DNA of 64,000 bases, from NCBI GenBank assembly GCA_018830645.1, contig JAHJSA010000035.1:1-64000 (forward strand), written 5' to 3'. The stretch is from Actinomycetota bacterium. Lineage in GTDB: Bacteria > Actinomycetota > Thermoleophilia > RBG-16-64-13. Each line of letters starts with the position of its first letter. The stretch's first letter is position 1. Below, piece by piece: positions 42,722 to 52,624 of this stretch. The notes under the pieces are model-generated. The model saw only the letters and a program-made list of their open reading frames with translations. It was not told where the DNA came from and did not search any database. Made by a program: the position numbers and the translations under genes.

Positions 42722-43369
42722 ATGACCGAACAAGAACTCCTCTCCGCCGCCACCGAAGCCGTGGTCGCCGCCAACGAAGAGAAAGCCTGCGAAGTGGCCC
42801 GCGAAGCCGTCTCGTTGGGCCTCGACCCGCTGCGCGTCATCAACGAAGGCTTCACCCCCGGTATGCGCGAGGTAGGCGACCTCTTCGAGCGGGGCACCAT
42901 GTTCCTACCCGAGGTGATCTTGGCTTCGGAAGCCATGGTGGCCGCGGTGGCCATCCTGGAGGAGAGCCTCCCCGCCGACCAGAGAGAGAAGACGGCAGGC
43001 TCCGTGGTACTCGGCACCATCGAGGGCGACGTGCACGACATCGGCAAGGGCATCGTGGCCACGCTCCTTCGCGTCTACGGCTTCGAAGTCCACGACCTGG
43101 GGCGTGACGTACCGCTCACCTCCTTCGTGGAGAAGGTGGCCGAGACCGGAGCCGACCTGGTCGGCACCTCCGCCCTCATGACCACCACCATGGTGGGACA
43201 GAAGGCTCTGGAGAAGATGTTGAAAGAAGCGGGGCTCCGCGACCAAGTGAAGACCATGGTGGGCGGTGCCGTCGTCACCCAGTACTGGGCGGACAAGATC
43301 GGCGCAGATGCCTACGCGGAGAACGCCCAGGAGGCGGTGGCGAAGGCGTTGGAGTTGGCGCAGGGGTAG
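42722..43369 (+). CDS. Methylamine corrinoid protein (MtbC/MttC family)
   Basis: This encodes 215 residues. An N-terminal four-helix methionine-synthase-type cap (EQELLSAATEAVVAANEEKA to EVILASEAMVAAVAILEE) is followed by a B12-binding domain with VLGTIEGDVHDIGKGIVATL, where H105 in DVHDIGK is the lower-axial cobalt ligand, and then GADLVGTSALMTTTM and MVGGAVVTQYWADKIGADAY. It carries the methyl group from MtbB and probably also from the MttB-family protein to a methylcobamide:acceptor methyltransferase, which is not in the window. It lies 20 bp after mtbB and ends with TAG. Confidence 0.92.
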   Translation: MTEQELLSAATEAVVAANEEKACEVAREAVSLGLDPLRVINEGFTPGMREVGDLFERGTMFLPEVILASEAMVAAVAILEESLPADQREKTAGSVVLGTIEGDVHDIGKGIVATLLRVYGFEVHDLGRDVPLTSFVEKVAETGADLVGTSALMTTTMVGQKALEKMLKEAGLRDQVKTMVGGAVVTQYWADKIGADAYAENAQEAVAKALELAQG

Positions 43370-43494
43370 TGGTGGCACCCGGCGAGGGCGGGCCCGAAGC
43401 CGGGAGCACACGAACGTGGGAACCGTAGGCAGAGGGGGCGCCTCATGACAACGAGAGAACGCATGCGCGCGCGGCGAGCGACGGGATCCCCAGC

Positions 43495-44658
43495 GTGACC
43501 GGCGGGCGGATCGTGGAGGTGCAGACGCTGCGCCACCCCTCCCACCGGCACCTCCTGCACGTCGTGCTGCGAGCGGCAGACGGCGCCACCGGACTGGGCG
43601 AGACGTTCTGGGCCTCGAGTGCCGTCGAGTCATACGTGCACGACCTGCTCGCCCCAAGGATCTTGGCGCTGAGCACTGGGACCCCCGCTCGCATCCGCGA
43701 GGAGTGCTCGAAGAACATCTACGGCAGCCGCCGGGGAGATGGGTCGGCTTCGGTGGAGACCGCGGCGGCGTCGGCCTTGGACATCGCCGCGTGGGACCTG
43801 GCGGCGCGGCGTGAGGGCCTGCCTTTGGCTGGATTCCTCGGCGGCGAGCACATCCGCAAGGAAGTAGACACCTACAACACCTGCTGCGACCCCGATCACG
43901 ACTGGGTGGCCGCTGGCGATGGTCCCCACTGGGACTTCACGGCCTCCATCGACGACCCTCGAGGTCTCTCCGAAGGACTCCTCGCCGACGGGTACACACT
44001 CATGAAGGTGTTCCATCTCGAGCCGGGTAAGAACGTGGAGGAAGGCATCGAACTCGTTCGCGAGGCCGCGTCCGTACCAGGCATGTCGGTCGCGGTCGAT
44101 CTATACGACCAGTTCGACCGGGAAGAGGGCACACGGGTGGCCAGGGCCCTGGACGGTCTGGGCCTGGCCTGGATCGAGGACCCCTTCACCCCCACGACTG
44201 ATCGCGACTTGGCGGAGCTCGCCCGGACGTTGGCCACCCCGCTCTGTTCCGGGGAATCGCTGGCCGGAGGCGCTGCGTTCCGGCGACTCGCCAGTGCGGG
44301 CGGCATCGGACTACTACACTGCGATATCAGTTGGTCGGGGGGTGTGAGTGGCGCTCTGGAGGCGGCAGCCGCGGCAGCCGATAGCGGCCTGCCCATCACC
44401 TTCCACGACTGCACGGGTCCGATCGCCTGGGCCGCAGGCATCCACGTGGCGAGCCGCACGCCGAACGTCGCGCACGTCGAGTCGGTGCGAACTCTCGTCC
44501 GGGGTGCCTACGGGGCTATCGCTCATGGGTTCCCAAGTATCGTCCGAGGCCGCGTCGCCGCCCAGGGCTCCGGCCACGGATGTGCACTCACTGTAGCGCA
44601 CCGAGCCGCCTGCCACGTGAGAAGCACGAGCACTGTCAAACAGCAACCACCGGTCTGA
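43495..44658 (+). CDS. Enolase-superfamily protein (mandelate racemase/muconate cycloisomerase type)
   Basis: This encodes 387 residues, from GTG 43495; the start is uncertain because no strong ribosome site is visible. The barrel motifs are ALDIAAWDLAARREGLPLAG, the lysine in DGYTLMKVFHLEPG, metal ligands in SVAVDLYDQFD, LAWIEDPFTPTT and PLCSGESLAGG, and the GLPITFHDCTGPIAW segment. These enzymes abstract a proton next to a carboxylate to racemise, dehydrate or cycloisomerise. A position between two corrinoid methyltransferase genes suggests it acts on the demethylated carbon skeleton or epimerises the substrate. Confidence 0.85.
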   Translation: MTGGRIVEVQTLRHPSHRHLLHVVLRAADGATGLGETFWASSAVESYVHDLLAPRILALSTGTPARIREECSKNIYGSRRGDGSASVETAAASALDIAAWDLAARREGLPLAGFLGGEHIRKEVDTYNTCCDPDHDWVAAGDGPHWDFTASIDDPRGLSEGLLADGYTLMKVFHLEPGKNVEEGIELVREAASVPGMSVAVDLYDQFDREEGTRVARALDGLGLAWIEDPFTPTTDRDLAELARTLATPLCSGESLAGGAAFRRLASAGGIGLLHCDISWSGGVSGALEAAAAAADSGLPITFHDCTGPIAWAAGIHVASRTPNVAHVESVRTLVRGAYGAIAHGFPSIVRGRVAAQGSGHGCALTVAHRAACHVRSTSTVKQQPPV

Positions 44659-44670
44659 AGGGGAGAAGGA

Positions 44671-46161
44671 ATGCCCAGCTCTGAGTCGCACGACACGGAT
44701 AGGCCATCGAGTCCCAGGTGGGGCATCAAGGCGCTCGAGCGCGCCGAGCTTGAGGCGCTCCACCAGGCCACCCTGCACGTGCTCTGGCACGCGGGGGTCA
44801 AGGTTGAAGACCCGCCCGCGGTGGACATCTTCGAGGCGGCCGGTGCCACGATCGAGCGACGGGGCACCCACGCTCTCGTCCGCTTGCCCGCGTCACTGGT
44901 GGAAGAGTCGATCCGCTCGGCGCCGGGCACCTTCACGCTCCACGGCCGCGACCCGAAGCACAACTTCCTCGTACGGCCGGGGGCGACGGGCTTCACCGCC
45001 GGCTACGGCGAGCACGTGATGGTGATCGACATCCACACCGGTGAGGTGCGGCCCACCGTCAAGCAAGACCTCGCCGACATAACCCGCATCCAGGACAACC
45101 TGGAGCACGTGAGCTTCGCGGAGCGGGCCGCCTGCTCCGGCGACCAGTACCCGGCCGTGCAGGCCGTGCACAACTACGACGCGATGGTTCGGAACACCAG
45201 CAAGCATGTGTTCCTGAGCGCGGGCGGCGGAGACAACGCCAAAGCCATCGTCGCCATGGCGGAAGCGGTTGCGGGCGGGCGAGAGAAGCTGCGCGAGCGC
45301 CCCATCGTCACGTGCCTCGTCTCCCCCACGAGCCCGCTCTCGCTGGTGACGGAATGTACCTCTTCGATGATCGCGGCCATCGAAGGTGGCTTGAATGTGG
45401 TCTTCCATGCCATGAGTCTCTCCGGGGCCTCCTCGCCGGCAACTCCCGTCGGCGTGGTCGTGCAGCACAACGCCGAAGTGCTGAGTGCGCTGGTGCTCGC
45501 ACAAGCGGTGCGCAAGGGAGTGCCGTGCATCCCGGCCTTCAACAGCACCATGATGGACCTCCGACGCAGTGTGGCCCCCATCGGTGTGCCCGAACTCGCC
45601 CTGCATGGGGTGGCGGGCATCCAGCTGATGCAGTACTACGACCTCCCCACCTGGGCCGGAGCCTGTGCCTCGGACAGCAAGATCCCCGACGCCCAGCAGG
45701 GCTACGACTTCACGCTCACCGCCATGCCGGCGGCGCTCGTCGGGGCGAACGTGATCTACGGCATCGGGGCACTCGAGTCGGTGATCACCTTCGACTACGC
45801 GGCGATGATCATGGGAGCGGAACAGGCAGGGCGCATCAAGCGCATCGTGCAGGGCATCGACCTGAGCGGACTCGACGAAGCCGTCGCCCTCATCGAGGAG
45901 GTAGGCCCTGGGGGCGAGTACATCACCCACGACCACACCTTCGCGCACATGCGTGAGCTGAGCTCGTCGAGCATCTTCGATCGCAAGGCTCGGGAACTCT
46001 GGGAACGGGATGGCTCGAAGAGCGCGGCCGACAGGGCCTACGTGGAGGCGCGGCGCATCTTGGCGAGCCACGAGCCCGCACCGCTCGACGACGGCGTCAC
46101 CGAGAAGCTGGACGCCATCCTGGCCGCGCGCGAGGCCGAGGCCCGGGCGGCCACGGCCTGA
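44671..46161 (+). CDS. MttB-family methyltransferase without pyrrolysine (MtgB-like)
   Basis: This encodes 496 residues. It belongs to the trimethylamine methyltransferase MttB superfamily (COG5598): HVLWHAGVKVEDPPAVDIFE, FTAGYGEHVMVIDIHTGEVR, IVTCLVSPTSPLSLVTECTS and DSKIPDAQQGYDFTLTAMPA. The frame has no amber codon, so it belongs to the large non-pyrrolysine branch whose characterised members demethylate quaternary amines such as glycine betaine (MtgB), carnitine or proline betaine. It would deliver methyl groups to the corrinoid protein encoded upstream. The 12-bp gap to the enolase-like gene indicates cotranscription. After the stop, a CGGCCTGAAGCC unit is repeated twice. Confidence 0.9.
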   Translation: MPSSESHDTDRPSSPRWGIKALERAELEALHQATLHVLWHAGVKVEDPPAVDIFEAAGATIERRGTHALVRLPASLVEESIRSAPGTFTLHGRDPKHNFLVRPGATGFTAGYGEHVMVIDIHTGEVRPTVKQDLADITRIQDNLEHVSFAERAACSGDQYPAVQAVHNYDAMVRNTSKHVFLSAGGGDNAKAIVAMAEAVAGGREKLRERPIVTCLVSPTSPLSLVTECTSSMIAAIEGGLNVVFHAMSLSGASSPATPVGVVVQHNAEVLSALVLAQAVRKGVPCIPAFNSTMMDLRRSVAPIGVPELALHGVAGIQLMQYYDLPTWAGACASDSKIPDAQQGYDFTLTAMPAALVGANVIYGIGALESVITFDYAAMIMGAEQAGRIKRIVQGIDLSGLDEAVALIEEVGPGGEYITHDHTFAHMRELSSSSIFDRKARELWERDGSKSAADRAYVEARRILASHEPAPLDDGVTEKLDAILAAREAEARAATA

Positions 46162-46211
46162 AGCCCGCCACGGCCTGAAGCCACTGCCTGAAGCCGCCGC
46201 CTGAGCGACTT

Positions 46212-46245
46212 CCGAGGGCGCCGGATCAGCGGCCGGCGCCCTCGG
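46212..46245. terminator. Bidirectional hairpin terminator
   Basis: CCGAGGGCGCCGG (46212-46224) and CCGGCGCCCTCGG (46233-46245) form a perfect 13-bp stem with an 8-base loop. It lies between the convergent ends of the MttB-family gene and the aconitase gene, 4 bp from the aconitase stop. There is no long T-run, as is common for GC-rich genomes. Confidence 0.8.
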
Positions 46246-46248
46246 CGC

Positions 46249-49044
<2,796 letters not shown>

Positions 49045-49189
49045 CTCCCCTTCCCTGATCAGCGGCGGACACGGCCGGAGACGCAGGCCGCCGTGCAGTA
49101 CGTAGCGGGCCTTCATGGTAGCAGACCGCGGTTCGTGAGAGCGCCGACGGCCGGGGGAGCCCGGCGATGCTTCCGCGGCGGCGCCTGCC

Positions 49190-50131
49190 CTACAGCGCCT
49201 CGATTACCTCCACCCCCATCTGTCGCGCCTCGATGGCCAGGAATGAGGTGTTGTGGACGGTTTCATCCACATCCAAAGCGAACACCGCGTCGATTGACCG
49301 GAGCAGCTCCGGCATGGCCCAGGGCGGCACGAACGGCTCTAGGGGCAGGACTCGCCCGAGGTGTTCGTACATCCATTGCTTGAAATCGGACTCCCCCACA
49401 CCCTGGGCGATCAGCCGCAGTGAGACCTCCGAAGGGTCCTGGGCGGCGTACCAGTCGATGATCCGGTCCAACCCCTTGCGGCGCCAGTGATAGTTGATCT
49501 TGCCGATGTATGCATACACGCGCGGGCCGCCATGCTGCCTGCGTTCCGCCGGGACAAAGGCCGATTCGTTCACCTCGTAGACCGGGCGGCGCTCAGTCTT
49601 GGCTCCAAGGGAGGAAAGAACCGCCTCATGGTGTTCGTCGGTGATCACCCGCTCGGCATCGACAAGCACCGCGCGCAGCAATGTGCTGTAGGCAGGATGG
49701 TTCAGGAACTTGGCGATGTCGCTTCCACCGTGGCGGACAACGTGAGGCACGCCCGTGAGCCGCGACGCGAGGTAGCCCGCGATCCCATACGGCACCAGGT
49801 AGCCGGATTCGATCACGTCCCAACGCCCCTCGCCGAGCACGCCGACCAGCTGGTTCAGCAACCGTTCGAGATAGTCCGGGCTGTGCGGCACATGCCAGGG
49901 CGGCGGGCCGGAGACGTCGCGCAGGCGGAGGCCTCGCTCCCGGACAAGCCAACTCAGGTGGTCATCGCACGAGCCGATCCGGTACTCGGCTTCGACACTG
50001 CCGGCGTTCGTCACCAGCGCGACCTCGTGCCCCCCGTCCAACAGCTCTCGCGTACGCCAGTAGGTGCGCGTGGCGATGCCGCCTTCGATCGGAGGGAACT
50101 TACTGACGATACATGTCCGCACGGATGCCAC
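49190..50131 (-). CDS. Short GT4-type glycosyltransferase, last gene of the RiPP-like operon
   Basis: This encodes 313 residues; ATG 50131 overlaps the end of the asnB-like gene by 32 bp, and GTG 50122 is an alternative. The N-terminal acceptor domain starts CIVSKFPPIEGGIATRTYWR, a GT-B/GT4 motif. The donor half has VYAYIGKINYHWRRKGLDRI (G-K-x-x-x-x-R-K-G) and DETVHNTSFLAIEARQMGVE, where a GT4 enzyme would normally show the E-(x)7-E motif and then EALACGTPVV plus 50-80 more residues. The protein stops right at IEAL. It could be a natural short form or a truncated enzyme. A role in glycosylating the operon's peptide product is an inference from position. Confidence 0.8.
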   Translation of the reverse strand: MASVRTCIVSKFPPIEGGIATRTYWRTRELLDGGHEVALVTNAGSVEAEYRIGSCDDHLSWLVRERGLRLRDVSGPPPWHVPHSPDYLERLLNQLVGVLGEGRWDVIESGYLVPYGIAGYLASRLTGVPHVVRHGGSDIAKFLNHPAYSTLLRAVLVDAERVITDEHHEAVLSSLGAKTERRPVYEVNESAFVPAERRQHGGPRVYAYIGKINYHWRRKGLDRIIDWYAAQDPSEVSLRLIAQGVGESDFKQWMYEHLGRVLPLEPFVPPWAMPELLRSIDAVFALDVDETVHNTSFLAIEARQMGVEVIEAL

Positions 50132-51833
50132 TTTCGTAGAAGTCGCGAACGTCGAAGCCCTCTGGAAGGCTGCCTCGGTTCTCGACGAAGATGTAATGGA
50201 AGAGATCGAACATGATCGCGTCGAGCGGAGACTTCACCCATCTCTGGAAAGGGTGAGCGGCAACCGCGGCGTCGGGGACCAGCCTGCCCGCCAGGGTCTC
50301 CAGCCGGCCCGCGATCCCCTGCACGGCCGCGGGCATGCCGGACTTCTTCCGATCGATCAGATGTGTGAGGCCGTACCGCGCAAAGAGGGGCCTGGCCGCC
50401 TCTTTGAGCACGCGCTTGGTCTCGCTCCCGCGCACCTTCAGCTCGATGGGAAGCGACAACGCCAAGTCTACAAGGTCGTCGTGCAGGTACGCCGGCCGTA
50501 CCTCGAATCCGAACGCCGAGCACGAGCGGTCGACGCTCCACAGGTGATAGTTGGAGAGTCCACCCCGGATCAGGAAATCGAACAGGTTGCGTCGATATAC
50601 GGTCTCGTCTTCCGGCTGCGGGAACAGGGCGTCGACCTGTTGTGCGACGGCGGTAGGTGAGCCAATGGCATTCAACCTCGCGCGGATCCGGTCCGAGAAC
50701 CCGAGGGGGTGCGTATAGGACCAGTAGTAGCCCCCGAAGAGCTCATCGGCCCCCTCACCGGAGAAGGCCACGCGTACGTACTCAGAGATTCGGCGCGAGA
50801 GCAGCTGAAAGGCCATGCCCCCGTGGACATCGAACACGCCGCCGGCGATGACGTTCTCATAGTGCCTCACGAACACCGGCAACTCACGCAGGTAGTCATC
50901 CAGATCGACGCGGAATTCGTGGTGGTCCGCACCGATCGCCTCAGCGACCGCCCGTGCCGCGAGGAGGTCGGGCGCATCATACGAGTCCGCCAGGGTGAAC
51001 GTGAGAAGCCGTTCCGCCTGTGACTCGGCGGCGATCATCGCCAGCAGGGAGGAGTCCACGCCCCCCGAGAGATAGAAGCCTTTCGGGAGAGCGTCATGCT
51101 CCAGCGTCTGCCGAAGTGCGGCCCAGAGGCACTCGCGCACGGCATCCGCCGCCTCGGAGAGCGAGAAGTCGCCATCATCCCGCGGAGGCGCCGGCCGCCA
51201 ATACCGGTGGGTCACAATGCGTCCGCGCACTATCTCCACGACGCAGCCGGGCGGCACCTGCTTGATGGCCCCGAACGGCGTCCGCTCTGGCGAGCTGATG
51301 TAGCCAAACACCGCGGTCTCGTCGAGCGCCTGCGCGTCAAGCGACGTCGGCACAGCGGGGTGGGCCAGGACCGCCTTGATTTCGGACCCGAACACGACCT
51401 CGTCCCCCACCACGGCATAGAACAGCGGCTTGATGCCGAGTCTGTCGCGCGCCAGAAGGGTAGACTCCCCATCCAGCGCCACGACCGCGAACATGCCGTT
51501 CAAGCGCGACAGGCCCCGCCACCCTCCGCGGGACAGCAATTGCCCGATGAGATCTGATTCGGGATCAAGCGGGTCCAGGACACCCAGACCCATCTCCCCC
51601 GCAAGTAGTGGGTAGTTGTAGATCTCGCCGTTGAGAAGGACGAGTGTACTACCATCCCACCTGGGCACGGGAGCCGTAGGAGACCCCACGATAGCGAGGC
51701 GGCAGCCGCCGACAGACGCCTCAGAGATGCTCAGGATGTCGAACGAGTCCGGGCCGCGATGACTGATGGACGCCAGCATCCGCTTGGCGAGGTTCTCGTC
51801 CACACGGCCCACCACGCCGCAGATGCCGCACAT
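50100..51833 (-). CDS. Asparagine synthetase B-like glutamine amidotransferase
   Basis: This encodes 577 residues. The N-terminal Ntn glutaminase domain is intact: MCGICGVVG with Cys2 as nucleophile, ISHRGPDSFDI, LLNGEIYNYPLLAGE. The ATP-binding synthetase domain has FYLSGGVDSSLLAMIAAES (PPi loop near residue 256) and VAFSGEGADELFGGYYWSYT. Enzymes of this family make asparagine, amidate carboxylates, or in peptide pathways close rings (the lasso C protein) or form beta-lactams. Its ATG overlaps the stop of the toroid-protein gene (ATGA) and it sits in an operon with a peptide precursor, which makes modification of the precursor more likely than routine asparagine synthesis. Confidence 0.88.
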   Translation of the reverse strand: MCGICGVVGRVDENLAKRMLASISHRGPDSFDILSISEASVGGCRLAIVGSPTAPVPRWDGSTLVLLNGEIYNYPLLAGEMGLGVLDPLDPESDLIGQLLSRGGWRGLSRLNGMFAVVALDGESTLLARDRLGIKPLFYAVVGDEVVFGSEIKAVLAHPAVPTSLDAQALDETAVFGYISSPERTPFGAIKQVPPGCVVEIVRGRIVTHRYWRPAPPRDDGDFSLSEAADAVRECLWAALRQTLEHDALPKGFYLSGGVDSSLLAMIAAESQAERLLTFTLADSYDAPDLLAARAVAEAIGADHHEFRVDLDDYLRELPVFVRHYENVIAGGVFDVHGGMAFQLLSRRISEYVRVAFSGEGADELFGGYYWSYTHPLGFSDRIRARLNAIGSPTAVAQQVDALFPQPEDETVYRRNLFDFLIRGGLSNYHLWSVDRSCSAFGFEVRPAYLHDDLVDLALSLPIELKVRGSETKRVLKEAARPLFARYGLTHLIDRKKSGMPAAVQGIAGRLETLAGRLVPDAAVAAHPFQRWVKSPLDAIMFDLFHYIFVENRGSLPEGFDVRDFYESGIRADMYRQ

Positions 51834-52624
51834 CAGGACCCTTCGAGGAGGTTGGCGGCCTCCGTCAGGCCCCAGTAGGCGTAGGCGGTGCCCTCATCGA
51901 TGAAGTGGTAGGGCCAGTAGCCGGATTCGAGCTGGGTGTCGATGAGCCACTGCACCGCCCGTTCGACCACACCGCGGTCGGCCAGTTCGGGGAAGCGGCA
52001 GAGTCCGGCGAGGCAGACCCCCGTGCTCCAGGGGTCGCTGCCGATTGGGTGGCCGCGCCAGGGGCCGAAACCACCGTCATCGTTCGGCTGGGAGTGGAGG
52101 TAGTCGAAGGTACGGAGAACCAAATCCGACGGTCGGCGATCGGAGTCCTGGCAGGACAGGAAGAAGCCGCCCTTATAGGTGACTTGTAAGTCTGATTGAA
52201 GATCGGCGACCCACAAATGGTCGAGAACGCACCAGTCATTGGATTCACTTATCATGTTTCCAAGAAACCTGAGCACGACAGCCGTGATCGGAATCCTCGG
52301 CTGGTCACGCTCATTCCGACCCCAGCCACGACCGGCTGCTCGATGTGCAGCCAGCCATGCAAGCGCTCGTTTGGTAGAGGTTTCGACGGGCTGCTGCCCC
52401 TGTAGCAGGATAGCGCACCAGAGTGAATCCTCCATGTCGACCCAGCCACCATCCTTGCGCTGGTTGGCACTCACAAGCCTGGCCGTGCCGGGCGATTCGG
52501 AAGGGCACAACACCTCGATCCGAGCGAGTCTGCCTGCATCGCCTGTGCGACGACCAAGGCCCTCTAGACCTCCATGAAGCACAACGGCCGCACGATCAAC
52601 CGCGTTGCCCGGACAGATGGTCAT
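51833..52624 (-). CDS. Alpha/alpha-toroid (prenyltransferase/squalene-cyclase-repeat) protein
   Basis: This encodes 263 residues; ATG 52622-52624 overlaps the TGA of the large upstream gene. QW-like repeats are visible: LVSANQRKDGGWVDMEDSLW, LHSQPNDDGGFGPWRGHPIG and WLIDTQLESGYWPYHFIDEG, with WSTGVCLAGLCRFPELADRG helices between. The C-terminus ends TAYAYWGLTEAANLLEGS. It lacks the DxDD or DxDxTA motif of terpene cyclases, so I do not think it makes terpenes. Similar toroids act as peptide-binding or isomerase-like scaffolds. In this operon it may bind the precursor or be an enzyme of unknown type. Confidence 0.75.
   Translation of the reverse strand: MTICPGNAVDRAAVVLHGGLEGLGRRTGDAGRLARIEVLCPSESPGTARLVSANQRKDGGWVDMEDSLWCAILLQGQQPVETSTKRALAWLAAHRAAGRGWGRNERDQPRIPITAVVLRFLGNMISESNDWCVLDHLWVADLQSDLQVTYKGGFFLSCQDSDRRPSDLVLRTFDYLHSQPNDDGGFGPWRGHPIGSDPWSTGVCLAGLCRFPELADRGVVERAVQWLIDTQLESGYWPYHFIDEGTAYAYWGLTEAANLLEGS

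Noticed and set aside
44671-46161. A second pyrrolysine gene in the MttB-family protein.
   Set aside because: The frame is full length with no internal amber codon; it belongs to the non-pyrrolysine branch.
51833-52624. A terpene cyclase in the RiPP-like operon.
   Set aside because: The toroid repeats are present but DxDD and related catalytic motifs are not visible.
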